Notes: generated by a model from the letters alone, not told the origin. A stretch of DNA of 64,000 nt from Capilliphycus robustus (GCF_034932365.1 NZ_JAYGHR010000071.1:1-64000), one strand, 5' to 3'. Positions 45,301 to 54,534 are shown, counted from the stretch's first letter. Translations and numbers: made by a program.

Positions 45301-46029
45301 TTAATCAAAAATCTCTAATGTTGCTAGTCCTAAATATTGAATACCAATAGGTGTTACTTCAAACCGACAGGGTAAGACTTCGACTCCTATTTTTATCGCT
45401 TCAGTTAACAATTTTGCATAAACGGGATCGGCTATTTTCCCGGTCGAAAAGCGATCGCAATCTCCCCGATTAATGAAATACAACATGACTGCTCGGCCGC
45501 CTTGTTGTACAATGGTTGTTAATTCTCGTAAATGTTTTTGTCCGCGTTCAGTCACCGTATCGGGAAATAACGCTAATCTCTCTTTTGCCCAAGTTGTATT
45601 TTTCACTTCTAAAAAAATCGGTCTATCTTCACCTTGTAACCAAAAATCTACCCGACTTTTACCCTCTGAACCGTAAACGACTTCTTTTTTAATCTCGCTA
45701 TAATTTCCTAATTCGGGAAACAAATGTTGTTTTAAAGCTAATTCTATCACCCGATTCGGTAAACCTGTATTTACCCCGACCCAAGTGGGTTGATTATCTG
45801 TGACTTGAATTAATTCCCAAGTATAAGCTAACTTGCGCTTGGGGTTGTTACTGGCTGAGACTTGAACCGCATTTCCCAACACACAAACCCCCGTCATCGG
45901 CCCTGTATTCGGACAATGGGCAATAATCGTTTCTCCGGATGATAGCATGATATCGGCGAAGAAACGCTTGTAACGATTGACTAAAACGCCCGCTTGCAGG
46001 GGCGGATATTGATAGAGGAAATCAGTCAT
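45301..46029 (-). CDS. sfsA: DNA/RNA nuclease SfsA
   Basis: This 242-aa protein is of the SfsA family, named for sugar fermentation stimulation and now described as a nuclease with an OB-like and a PD-(D/E)xK-like domain. Marks are LVNRYKRFFADI, AHCPNTGPMTG, GVNTGLPNRVIELAL, GKSRVDFWLQG, the ExK-like FLEVKNTTWA, and FPDTVTERGQKHLREL. The length is normal and it is cytoplasmic. It is convergent with flv1 and divergent from murJ. Confidence 0.93.
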   Translation of the reverse strand: MTDFLYQYPPLQAGVLVNRYKRFFADIMLSSGETIIAHCPNTGPMTGVCVLGNAVQVSASNNPKRKLAYTWELIQVTDNQPTWVGVNTGLPNRVIELALKQHLFPELGNYSEIKKEVVYGSEGKSRVDFWLQGEDRPIFLEVKNTTWAKERLALFPDTVTERGQKHLRELTTIVQQGGRAVMLYFINRGDCDRFSTGKIADPVYAKLLTEAIKIGVEVLPCRFEVTPIGIQYLGLATLEIFD

Positions 46030-46169
46030 CAGGCAGTTAAAATTAACAGCAATTTCCCTATTTTGCCTGATCGACGCATCTACACGGAATTCTTTCTCTC
46101 ACCTATTTTCTAATTGTCCATTCCCCGATACACTAGGGGTTGCCATTAAGCGTTTATCACTAACCATTT

Positions 46170-47783
46170 GTGTCTGAATCGCAAAAAACGACTCGTTCCC
46201 TGGTCAGCATTGCTACAATTGTAGCGGCCGCAACCCTGATCAGCAAAGTATTTGGCCTGGTTCGACAACAGGTAATGGCGGCACTTTTCGGCGTGGGGGC
46301 GGCGATCGACGCCTATAACTATGCTTATGTCATTCCCGGTTTTCTGTTGATTTTACTCGGTGGAATTAATGGCCCGTTTCATAGCGCCATTGTCAGCGCC
46401 TTAGCCAAACGCGATCGCAGTGAAGCGGCGCCTTTGATCGAAACGATCACCACGTTAGTCAGTGGCGTATTACTGCTGATCACGATTTTTCTAATGGCTT
46501 TTTCGAGTCCATTAATTGATTTAGTTGCCCCTGGACTTAGCCAAACTCCCGCAGGTTTAGAAATTCGGGCGATCGCCATTCAACAACTACAAATTATGGC
46601 ACCGATGGCGTTATTTGCGGGGTTAATTGGGATTGGTTTCGGAACGTTAAATGCGGCCGATATGTACTGGTTGCCGTCTATTAGTCCGTTATTTTCCAGT
46701 GTGGCATTAATTGGCAGTTTGGGAGTATTAGCAGTCTATCTCGGCCCAAAAATTACCGATCCGCAATATGCTTTACTGGGCGGAATGGTATTAGCAATTG
46801 GAACGTTAGCCGGGGCGATATTGCAGTGGTTGGTACAACTTCCGGCGATGTGGCGATCGCAATTAGGAAGGTTGCGGTTTAGATTTAACCTCAAACAACC
46901 CGGGGTTAGAGATGTGATGCGCGTGATGATTCCGGCGACATTTTCATCAGGAATGCTGCAAATAAACGTTTATACCGACTTGTTTTTTGCCTCTTATATT
47001 CCCCAAGCGGCTGCTGCGATGGCTTATTCCGGGTTATTGGTTCAAACGCCATTAGGAATCATTTCTAACGTGATTTTAGTACCGTTTTTACCGATCTTTT
47101 CTCGACTGCGAGAACCGTCAGACTGGCCGGAATTAAAGACTAGAATTCGTCAAGCGCTAATGTTAACGGCTTTAACCATGTTACCCTTAAGTTCGGTGAT
47201 GGTTCCTTTAGCATTACCCATTGTGCGAGTGGTTTATGAACGCTATGCTTTTGATTTAGCTGCGTCTCAGTTTGTCGCTTCAGTTTTGATGGCTTATAGC
47301 GTGGGAATGTTTGTGTATTTGGGGCGAGATGTTTTAGTGAGAGTTTTTTATGGGTTAGGAGATGGAGAAACCCCGTTTCGCGTCAGTATGGTGAATATTT
47401 TCCTGAATGGGGTGTTAGATTTTTTCCTCGTCAAAGCCTTTGGCGCACCGGGTTTAGTGTTAGCAACGGTGGGGGTTAATTTAATATCAATGTTGATGTT
47501 TTTAGTGCTATTAGATCGCAAAATAGGCGGACTTCCTTGGCGAGAATGGGGGTTTCCGTTACTGGGTTTAACGGTAGGAAGTTTATTTGCGGGTTTAGCT
47601 TGTTGGGGAACAGTTTGGGGAACTCAACAGCTTTTAGTAACTGAAAGTTTTGTGGTTTTATTAATAGAACTTTGTCTAGCAACAACAGTCGGACTTACTG
47701 TATTTGCTACTTTTGCGATGCAGATGAAGTTACCCGAAGTTGATTTATTAATGAGTAAAGTCCGACAAAAAATCAGTCGATAA
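46170..47783 (+). CDS. murJ: Lipid II flippase MurJ
   Basis: This 537-aa MOP-superfamily membrane protein has about 14 membrane segments and flips lipid II across the inner membrane for peptidoglycan synthesis. The N-terminal ISKVFGLVRQQVMAALFGVG and the GPFHSAIVSAL segment are typical of MurJ. It starts with GTG; no strong ribosome site is visible, but the frame and the conserved N-terminus leave little choice. It is divergent from sfsA and alone in its transcription unit. Confidence 0.93.
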   Translation: MSESQKTTRSLVSIATIVAAATLISKVFGLVRQQVMAALFGVGAAIDAYNYAYVIPGFLLILLGGINGPFHSAIVSALAKRDRSEAAPLIETITTLVSGVLLLITIFLMAFSSPLIDLVAPGLSQTPAGLEIRAIAIQQLQIMAPMALFAGLIGIGFGTLNAADMYWLPSISPLFSSVALIGSLGVLAVYLGPKITDPQYALLGGMVLAIGTLAGAILQWLVQLPAMWRSQLGRLRFRFNLKQPGVRDVMRVMIPATFSSGMLQINVYTDLFFASYIPQAAAAMAYSGLLVQTPLGIISNVILVPFLPIFSRLREPSDWPELKTRIRQALMLTALTMLPLSSVMVPLALPIVRVVYERYAFDLAASQFVASVLMAYSVGMFVYLGRDVLVRVFYGLGDGETPFRVSMVNIFLNGVLDFFLVKAFGAPGLVLATVGVNLISMLMFLVLLDRKIGGLPWREWGFPLLGLTVGSLFAGLACWGTVWGTQQLLVTESFVVLLIELCLATTVGLTVFATFAMQMKLPEVDLLMSKVRQKISR

Positions 47784-48289
47784 GTAACCAGTCACCAGTA
47801 AAAAGGCAATAGGGAGAAGTTTTGTAGGGGCGGGTTCAGCCTAGATCTATGTTTCTCATCAATAACCTCTGTAAACCCGCCCGTCTCAGAGGAATAGTGT
47901 AGGGGCGGGTTTATATAACTTATTTGTGGGAAAACATACATTTATACTATAGCAATGAGCAGGTTAATGTTTACAACTTCTTTGTGTCTTTGTGTCGAGC
48001 GTGGTAACATTCAAGGCTTGGGTTCAATTGCTGTCAACTCGATTCATAGATCAGTGCATTCAGAGAGAATCGCTGCGGATTGATTGAAAACCCTGAATTT
48101 AGGAAAAGATGATACATCGGCTATTAAAAATAAACCGTTACCATGATATAATTTAATTGGGGTAAAAACAGTAAAATTTTCCGAAAAGATCTCACCTAAG
48201 ATCGAGTTTGAATTGACGCGGAGAAACAAATCTTAGATTATGTTAAAGTACGCTATGTTAAAGAGTGATGCACCTCACAAAGCCCTAAT
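47784..48289. repeat. Intergenic region with GGGCGGGTT-type repeat
   Basis: A full unit GTAGGGGCGGGTTCAGCC ... GTAAACCCGCCC (47824-47882) is followed at once by a second GTAGGGGCGGGTTTATATAAC and the sequence TATTTGTGGGAAA, the inverse of TTTCCCACAAA in the 34.9-kb array. A piece of the TTTGTGTCTTTGTG repeat also appears (near 47983). The rest, to the carotenoid oxygenase start, holds no gene that can be supported. Confidence 0.75.
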
Positions 48290-49675
48290 ATGACCTCAAC
48301 AGTTGCAACTAATCCTTATCTTGAAGGGAATTTTGCCCCGGTTCGGGATGAAATTACTGCTGACAACCTGAAAGTCATCGGTGAACTTCCTGCGGGTTTA
48401 TCGGGGATGTTTTTACGAAACGGCTCGAATCCTCAATTTTCCCCGATTGGACAGTATCATTGGTTTGATGGGGATGGGATGATTCATGGGGTTCAACTCC
48501 AAAACGGTAAAGCATCCTATCGCAACCGCTACGTTCGGACTCACGGCTATAATATTGAACACAAAGCCGGAACCGCCCTCTGGAGTGGAATGTTTGAACC
48601 GCCTCAACAAGACCTTCCGGGTGGCCCTAGCAAAAACACCGCCAATACTGCTTTAGTTTGGCACGCGGGGAAATTTTTAGCCCTGTGGGAAGGGGGAAAC
48701 CCTCATGCGTTAACGCTTCCAGACATTAACACCATTGGCGCTTATGACTTTGACGGTGAACTGACTTGTGCCTTTACCGCTCATCCGAAAGTTGACCCCC
48801 AAACGGGTGAAATGAGGTTTATCGGCTATTCGATGATCACTCCCCCCTATTTACACTATGGTTGGGTGGCACCCGATGGAAAACTGAAGCAAATTAACCC
48901 CATTGAACTTCCTGTGGGGGTGATGATGCACGATTTTGCCATCACCGAAAATTATACAATCTTTATGGATTTACCCCTCACATTCCGACCTGAACGAATG
49001 CAACGGGGCGAACCTCCAATGATGTTTGAACGAGAAACACCGAGTCGGTTTGGAATTGTTCCCCGTCATGGTGATAATAGTCAAGTGAAATGGTTTGAAT
49101 GTCCGTCTTGTTTCATTTTCCACACGTTAAACGCCTATGAACAAGGGGATGAGGTTGTTTTAATTGCTTCTCGGATGGAAGCAACGACTATACTCTTTAT
49201 GACCAGTGAAGAAAATGCAGATATTCCCTTGTTATATCGGTGGCGGTTTAACTTAAAAACCGGAGAAGTCAAACAAGAACAGTTAGGGGATACACCTGCG
49301 GAGTTTCCCGTGATTAATAATCAGTTTACCGGACGACAAAACCGTTATGGTTATGCAGGTAAAATAGCCCCGGTTGAGGTTCCTTTATTTGAAGGAATTA
49401 ATAAGTACGATTTTGAAGAAAATACTTGTGAAGTTCATCTTTTTGGAGAGGGACGGTTTGGCGGTGAGGCGGTGTTTGCTGCTCGTTCAGACGATAGCAC
49501 TGAAGATGCAGGCTGGTTAGTGACGTTTGTTTATGACGAGAACGAACAACAGTCAGAATTAGTGATTGTTGATGCTCAAAATATCACCTCTGAACCTGTA
49601 GCGCGAGTGATTATTCCCCAACGGGTTCCCTATGGTTTTCATGGAACTTGGGTATCGCAAGAACAGTTGCAATAA
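48290..49675 (+). CDS. Carotenoid / apocarotenoid cleavage oxygenase
   Basis: This is a 461-aa, non-heme iron(II) dioxygenase of the carotenoid cleavage family (seven-bladed propeller). The four iron-binding His are visible in TAHPKVD (about 165), MMHDFAIT (about 213), FHTLNAYE (about 277) and YGFHGTW (about 451). GMFLRNGSNPQF and YHWFDGDGMIHG near the start are family signatures. It cleaves carotenoids or apocarotenoids; the exact bond and substrate cannot be read from sequence. There is no membrane segment. Confidence 0.92.
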   Translation: MTSTVATNPYLEGNFAPVRDEITADNLKVIGELPAGLSGMFLRNGSNPQFSPIGQYHWFDGDGMIHGVQLQNGKASYRNRYVRTHGYNIEHKAGTALWSGMFEPPQQDLPGGPSKNTANTALVWHAGKFLALWEGGNPHALTLPDINTIGAYDFDGELTCAFTAHPKVDPQTGEMRFIGYSMITPPYLHYGWVAPDGKLKQINPIELPVGVMMHDFAITENYTIFMDLPLTFRPERMQRGEPPMMFERETPSRFGIVPRHGDNSQVKWFECPSCFIFHTLNAYEQGDEVVLIASRMEATTILFMTSEENADIPLLYRWRFNLKTGEVKQEQLGDTPAEFPVINNQFTGRQNRYGYAGKIAPVEVPLFEGINKYDFEENTCEVHLFGEGRFGGEAVFAARSDDSTEDAGWLVTFVYDENEQQSELVIVDAQNITSEPVARVIIPQRVPYGFHGTWVSQEQLQ

Positions 49676-49698
49676 TTAATTTTTTCACGACTGACTGA

Positions 49699-49729
49699 AA
49701 AACCCGGTAACTCCTACGAAACCGGGTTT
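49699..49729 (+). terminator. Rho-independent terminator after the carotenoid oxygenase
   Basis: AAAACCCGGT and ACCGGGTTTC form a stem with a loop of about 12 bases. It lies between convergent genes (the oxygenase and aroH). The arms belong to the same ACCCGGTTTCT hairpin family as at 27.07 kb. Confidence 0.7.
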
Positions 49730-49749
49730 CTGGGAATTCGGTTCTTAAG

Positions 49750-50139
49750 TTATGATAAACTGGCACGGGCTAAACTCCAATCTGGGCGTAAATCTTTCGC
49801 CCCCCGTAGATAGGGATGATGAACTTCAGTTTGACTCGCGGGTAAATTCACATGAACCAAAAACCGGATACACCGCTCTAAACTTCCCGGAACCTGCATC
49901 TGCTGAACATCCAATAACGGAACATTTTCCCACTGGGGACGCTGACGAGCAACGGCGGCTGGAAATGTAGCATCGAGATCGCGAGTTACAGTAAAGGTTG
50001 TACTGATGATCTGTTCAGGTTTAAGATTGTTGAGAGTTTCCAGTTCATCAAGCAGTTCTGTCACCGCTTCTTGAATGGCTTCGATAGAATTTTCCGAGAC
50101 TGTTGTTGCTCCACGTATTGCTCGTACACGCCACTCCAC
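49750..50139 (-). CDS. aroH: Chorismate mutase, AroH type
   Basis: This is a 129-aa monofunctional chorismate mutase of the trimeric AroH fold, turning chorismate to prephenate for Phe/Tyr synthesis. VEWRVRAIRGATTVSENS is the family start, with the active-site Arg; later AAVARQRPQW and SLERCIRFLVHVN carry further active-site residues. The frame is open upstream to an ATG 52 codons earlier, but the GTG chosen has GGAGG eight bases upstream and gives the standard length. It follows sppA on the same strand after 109 bases. Confidence 0.92.
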   Translation of the reverse strand: MEWRVRAIRGATTVSENSIEAIQEAVTELLDELETLNNLKPEQIISTTFTVTRDLDATFPAAVARQRPQWENVPLLDVQQMQVPGSLERCIRFLVHVNLPASQTEVHHPYLRGAKDLRPDWSLARASLS

Positions 50140-50248
50140 GAAAAGTCCTCCAGTTTTCCTTAGTTGTGCGTTATCAGTTGAAATGCTCAATGAGAACGTT
50201 TCATCTGAATCACTAGCGATCGCTAACTGACCCCAGTTTACTTCAATT

Positions 50249-51070
50249 TTAGGGTCTATATAACCATAACGGTAAACCACTGGTAGAGAGTTCAAATTCT
50301 AGCCAATTTGTGGCGGCTGATAACCCAGAGGTGTCCAAATTATTACTGCTTAAGACTCGACTCACCAGAGATTTGGGCTTTTCTAAGGTATCACATTCTG
50401 CTTTGTCGGGATCAAGGTTGACCAATTCCGCCGCCCACCGACGGGCTTCTTCTTCAGTCCCCAAACGATCAATCACACCCAACGCTAAAGCCTGTTCTCC
50501 GGTAAAGATGCGACCATCAGCAAATTCTCTAACCGCAGTTTCTTCTAAGTTGCGAGACTCGGCGACTGTTCTGACAAACTGATGATAACTGATATCGATC
50601 AATTCTTGCAAAATTTGTTTTTCGGGATCGGTGAGTTCTCGATCAAAGGCTAATATATCTTTGTAGGGGCCGGACTTGATCACTTTGAACGATACCCCAA
50701 CTTTATCTAAGAGGCGTTCGATGTTGTTTCCCCGTATGATTACCCCAATACTTCCGGTGATGGTTCCTGGGTTTGCCATAATATGTTGAGCGCCCATGCC
50801 AATATAAACGCCCCCAGATGCGGAAATATTACCAAAACTGGCGACAATTTTTAGTTTATCCTGTAATTTTTTCAGAGCGCTATAAATTTCTTGAGAATCT
50901 CCAACGGTTCCCCCAGGACTATCGATCCGCAATAATAAAGCTGGATATTTGCGTTCTTCGATGGTTTTCAGGGCTTCGAGTACCCGTTTCCTTGTGTCAC
51001 TGGCGATCGCACCAGTTATTTCAATTCGAGCAATTTGTTTGCGATACCGAGGTTTAAATGGCCAGATCAT
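50249..51070 (-). CDS. sppA: Signal peptide peptidase SppA (short form)
   Basis: This 273-aa S49 family serine protease degrades leftover signal peptides at the inner membrane. The nucleophile is the Ser in NISASGGVYIGMGA and the general base Lys is in KSGPYKDILAFDRELT. LLLRIDSPGGTVGDSQEIY is the family motif. It is the short, single-domain form. No obvious N-terminal membrane anchor is present (MIWPFKPRYRKQ start), so it may be cytoplasmic or peripheral. Confidence 0.92.
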   Translation of the reverse strand: MIWPFKPRYRKQIARIEITGAIASDTRKRVLEALKTIEERKYPALLLRIDSPGGTVGDSQEIYSALKKLQDKLKIVASFGNISASGGVYIGMGAQHIMANPGTITGSIGVIIRGNNIERLLDKVGVSFKVIKSGPYKDILAFDRELTDPEKQILQELIDISYHQFVRTVAESRNLEETAVREFADGRIFTGEQALALGVIDRLGTEEEARRWAAELVNLDPDKAECDTLEKPKSLVSRVLSSNNLDTSGLSAATNWLEFELSTSGLPLWLYRP

Positions 51071-51259
51071 TTGCTATCCAGAAGGGGATTTTTATCCAAC
51101 AGAATCTTTGATTGTAACAAATTTTAGCAGAAGGGAGAAAGAAGTCGCGAGTTATGGCCTACAAGACTGGTGACTGTTCCCTAGACATCTTCTCCCTAAC
51201 TCGGTATGATTGTAAAGATAATTTAACAAAACAAAAATTATAATTAACTTTGAAGGCTC

Positions 51260-52312
51260 ATGCAGCTAAAACAGACCGATATTAAATTACCATTTCAATC
51301 TCTTTTTTTAATCGCCCCGTTTTTTCTGTGGGGAACGGCGATGGTGGCGATGAAGGGCGTGATGCCGAATACAACGCCTTTGTTTATGGGGGGAGTGCGT
51401 TTAGTTCCGGCAGGCTTGCTAATATTATTGTTTACCACACTGCAAGGTAGATCTCAACCCCAAGGATGGAAAGCCTGGTTTTGGATTAGTCTATTTGCAT
51501 TAGTCGATGGGGCGTTATTTCAAGGATTTCTCGCCGAAGGACTAGAAAGAACCGGGGCGGGGTTAGGATCAGTAATGATCGACTCTCAACCCTTGGCTGT
51601 CGCGATATTATCCTTGTGGCTATTTCAAGATAAAATCGGCTTTTGGGGATGGTTAGGCTTACTGATCGGAGTTGGCGGAATTAGTTTAATAGGCTTACCC
51701 GATGAACTGATTTTAAATGGCTTTAACCTGGAAACCGCAGGCATGAGTTGGGGAGTGGATCAATTATTCCAAAGTGGCGAATGGTTAATGTTGTTAGCAT
51801 CGCTGTCAATGGCTGTCGGTACGGTATTAGTGCGTTGGGTGTGTCGCTATTGTGATCCCGTTGTCGCCACAGGTTGGCACATGATCATCGGGGGTTTACC
51901 GTTATTTGTCCTTTCTGGAAGCTTAGAGTCTCAACAATGGACGCATTTAGGCGCTTATGACTGGATGGCTTTAGGTTACTCTACCGTGTTTGGCAGTGCG
52001 ATCGCCTATGCGTTGTTCTTCTATTTTGCCTCTAGCGGTTCACTGACGAGTCTGAGTTCATTAACCTTTTTGACTCCAGTGTTTGCGCTCTTGTTCGGAA
52101 ATATCTTTTTAGGAGAAGTCCTCAGTCCGCTACAATCATTAGGGGTAGGTTTAACGTTGGTCAGTATTTATCTGGTCAACCAACGCGACACCTTAGCAGA
52201 AAAGCTGAAATTCAACCGTTCTGTGCCTCAGAACTTAAACTCCCTCAACGAACAACAACAACAACTTCATTCATCCAAGGCCAAGGCTGTTGAACTTCCT
52301 GTAGAGAAGTAA
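51260..52312 (+). CDS. EamA/DMT family transporter, 3' end in a TnpB element
   Basis: This 350-aa drug/metabolite-type transporter has two EamA repeats and about ten membrane segments (FLIAPFFLWGTAMVAMKGVM at the start, later ASLSMAVGTVLVRWV and SSLTFLTPVFALLFGNIFLG). The C-terminal 35 residues are soluble and Gln/Ser-rich. The last Lys codon and the stop TAA lie inside the left end of the TnpB element (AAGTAAC), so the natural end may have been cut off. The main body is complete and may work. The substrate is unknown. Confidence 0.87.
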   Translation: MQLKQTDIKLPFQSLFLIAPFFLWGTAMVAMKGVMPNTTPLFMGGVRLVPAGLLILLFTTLQGRSQPQGWKAWFWISLFALVDGALFQGFLAEGLERTGAGLGSVMIDSQPLAVAILSLWLFQDKIGFWGWLGLLIGVGGISLIGLPDELILNGFNLETAGMSWGVDQLFQSGEWLMLLASLSMAVGTVLVRWVCRYCDPVVATGWHMIIGGLPLFVLSGSLESQQWTHLGAYDWMALGYSTVFGSAIAYALFFYFASSGSLTSLSSLTFLTPVFALLFGNIFLGEVLSPLQSLGVGLTLVSIYLVNQRDTLAEKLKFNRSVPQNLNSLNEQQQQLHSSKAKAVELPVEK

Positions 52313-53596
52313 CTTAGTAGACGATTTATGGTACAACACGGTACTATCTGTAAGATCAGATAATAGATCTATGCAACGAGCCTTTCAAACCCAACTCAAA
52401 CTTAACAACCGTCAAAGAACCTTAATGGCGACCCACGCCGGATATTCTAGGTGGGTTTGGAACTGGGCGTTAGCGATGTGGAATGAAGCTTACAAACAGG
52501 GTTTAAAACCTTCTGCGAATAAGCTAAAAAAGTTCTACACCAATCACGTCAAACCTCAATATTCCTGGCAGTCAACCCTAAGTTCTAGAGTTTATCAATT
52601 TGCTTTCATGCACTTGGGAGAAGCTTTTAGTCGCTTTTTTCAAGGCACTGCCCAACATCCTAAGTTCAAGAAAAAAGGCAGAAATGATAGCTTTACGATT
52701 GATAATTGTGGCAAAGTAATGAGGTTTTCAGGGAGGAGATTAAAGCTTCCTTTTATTGGATGGGTTAACACTTACGAACCCCTACCTGAAATCAACACAA
52801 AGCGAGTCACAATTAGTCGAGTAGCTGATTGTTGGTATCTGTCTGTAGCCTACGAATTTGAGCCAGAACAGACTGTTAAATCAAGAGTTTATCTGGGTGT
52901 TGATGTTGGAGTTAAGGCATTGGCGACCTGTTCAGATGGTAGTGTTTTTGCCAATCCAGCAGCCTACAAAAAAGCTCAAAAAAAGTTGACTCGACTTCAG
53001 CGCGAACTTTCTAGAAAACAGAAGGGTTCAAATAACAGGAATAAAGCCAAGCTCAAATTAGCAAAAGCTCATCAAAGAATTGTCAACATTCGCAAAGATA
53101 CAATTCACAAGTTAACCTCATGGCTATGCAAAAACCACGCAGTTATCGGGTTAGAAGACTTGAATGTTTCTGGGATGATGAAAAATCATAAATTAGCGGG
53201 TGCTATTGCCGATTCTGCTCTTTATGAAATTCGCCGCCAAGTCGAGTATAAGTCCGAGTGGTACGGCTCAGTAGTAGTTTTTGCTGACAGATTTTATCCG
53301 TCAACTAAGACTTGTTCAAGTTGCGGTCACGTTCAAGAAATAGCACTGAAAGAACGAGTTTTCAACTGTCAGGCTTGCGGTGTAAGCGTTGACCGTGATT
53401 TGAATGCTAGCCTAAATTTATTACATTATGCCGAGGGCTTCTCGGTAAAAAGCCTGTCTGACCGGGTGCTGCCGACAGTCCGGGGTGATGCAGCGCAAAG
53501 TCCGATCTCGGCGGTTTCCGTCGAGAAGGAACTTTGCAAGACAGGAAGTAAACGTTAACACGGTTTGTACCGCGTTATATCAGTTTTATAAAGCAG
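52307..53596 (+). mobile_element. IS200/IS605-type TnpB element (copy 3, mosaic)
   Basis: This 1290-bp element begins right after TAGAG and ends AAAGCAG against mutY. Its left end and first codons match the copy at 55.8 kb (AGTAGACGATTTATGG and CAGATAATAGATCTATG). Its right end matches the copy at 28.9 kb (TTATATCAG, TTTTATAAAGCAG, tnpB tail YAEGF.VK.LSDRVL). It is therefore mosaic, as expected if it is a recombination product. It has a GCAAAGTCC...GGAACTTTGC stem near its right end that the 28.9-kb copy lacks. Confidence 0.92.
52371..53558 (+). CDS. tnpB: TnpB RNA-guided nuclease
   Basis: This 395-aa TnpB has the RuvC residues intact: Asp in YLGVDVGVKAL, Glu in GLEDLNVSGMM, Asp in SVDRDLNASLN. 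The zinc ribbon is CSSCGH...NCQACG. Its tail is longer than in the other copies (AAQSPISAVSVEKELCKT) because the frame continues through the scaffold hairpin. The opening MQRAFQTQ is of the same type as the 55.8-kb copy. Confidence 0.95.
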   Translation: MQRAFQTQLKLNNRQRTLMATHAGYSRWVWNWALAMWNEAYKQGLKPSANKLKKFYTNHVKPQYSWQSTLSSRVYQFAFMHLGEAFSRFFQGTAQHPKFKKKGRNDSFTIDNCGKVMRFSGRRLKLPFIGWVNTYEPLPEINTKRVTISRVADCWYLSVAYEFEPEQTVKSRVYLGVDVGVKALATCSDGSVFANPAAYKKAQKKLTRLQRELSRKQKGSNNRNKAKLKLAKAHQRIVNIRKDTIHKLTSWLCKNHAVIGLEDLNVSGMMKNHKLAGAIADSALYEIRRQVEYKSEWYGSVVVFADRFYPSTKTCSSCGHVQEIALKERVFNCQACGVSVDRDLNASLNLLHYAEGFSVKSLSDRVLPTVRGDAAQSPISAVSVEKELCKTGSKR

Positions 53597-54149
53597 CTTG
53601 GTTAAACGCATGGGGATGAGTTGGATCAACTAAAGTATCTGAAAGGTGCCAAAGGGATTTTAGAGCTTTTCCAGGCGGAACGGTTAAAGCCGTGAGTCGA
53701 GCTAACACTCGTTTAACATTTCCATCTAAAATAGAGAGAGGCAAATTAAAAGCCGCACTGAGAATTCCTCCTGCTGTGGTTCGACCAATTCCCGGTAACT
53801 GCAAAACGGCTTCGAGTTGACGGGGGAAAACGCCGTGATGTTGTTCAAGAACAATTTTAGCGGCAAGGTGTAAGTTTCTTGCCCGAGCATAATAGCCTAA
53901 ACCTTGCCATACTTTAAGAACTTGCTGAAGATCAGCGATCGCTAACGCCTCAACAGTGGGAAATTGACTCAGCCAGCGTTGATAATAGGGTATAACGGTT
54001 TTGACTTGGGTTTGTTGGAGCATGATTTCTGCGACCCAGATGGCATAGGGGTCACGAATATTTCGCCAGGGTAAATCTCGACCCTGGTGCTGATACCAAG
54101 CCAGAAGCGATCGGCGTAAGCGATCAATTTCCGTTTGCGATAAACTCAT
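53597..54149 (-). pseudogene. mutY: A/G-specific adenine glycosylase MutY, 5' half (disrupted)
   Basis: This is the N-terminal catalytic half of MutY, 184 codons. The catalytic Glu is in WVAEIMLQQTQVK, the helix-hairpin-helix in LQLPGIGRTTAGGIL, and the catalytic Asp in LDGNVKRVLARL. The frame ends PHAFNQ and runs into the TnpB element, which adds Ala-Ala-Leu and a stop. The iron-sulfur cluster and NUDIX-like domain are at the left end of the window on the plus strand. The start MSLSQTEIDR avoids overlap with the upstream gene. Even if expressed, the truncated protein lacks the [4Fe-4S] loop. Confidence 0.93.
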
Positions 54150-54195
54150 GTTCGAGCAAGTCCCAACTGAAAAAAACTTCAGTACAGCAAGAGAA

Positions 54196-54534
54196 TTAAC
54201 TGTCTCGATGTTTGTCTGTCGCTTGTACCGACTGTTCAAAAGCCATGCGTTGTTCTGCATTTCGCAGGAAATAACCGCTAATCATTGCTGAAGCGAGTAG
54301 CCGTCCTAAATGTTCGCGACTGGTGGTAATGCTCATGCCAAAATGTTCGGAGGGCAAATTTCCTAACAAGCCGACTATGTTTCGTTCCATAACTTGAAAC
54401 ACTTCTGAGGAACCCGGTTTAGACAGTTGAGAAATCGTATCGGGACTCATCGCTTGCACGTATTGCCAGAGCAAGTTATTTCCTTCGCCTCCTTCTTCAA
54501 AAAATTCTGAGTTTTGATGGGCTTCACTGTTCAC
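54196..54534 (-). CDS. DUF760 family protein
   Basis: This 112-aa protein has the DUF760 core found in cyanobacteria and plastids: LWQYVQAMSPDTISQLSKPG, VFQVMERNIVGLLGNLPSEH, TTSREHLGRLLASAMISGYF and LRNAEQRM. It is helical, with no membrane segment; plant relatives are plastid proteins of poorly known role. It lies 46 bases upstream of mutY in the same direction, so the two were probably one transcription unit before the insertion. Confidence 0.9.
   Translation of the reverse strand: MNSEAHQNSEFFEEGGEGNNLLWQYVQAMSPDTISQLSKPGSSEVFQVMERNIVGLLGNLPSEHFGMSITTSREHLGRLLASAMISGYFLRNAEQRMAFEQSVQATDKHRDS

Noticed and set aside
50140..50295. Upstream start for aroH giving 181 residues
   Set aside because: It would overlap sppA and add 52 residues not found in AroH; a GTG with GGAGG at the right distance gives the standard protein.
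53586..53596. Natural end of a short MutY
   Set aside because: The last Ala-Ala-Leu and the stop are encoded by the TnpB right end, not by mutY.
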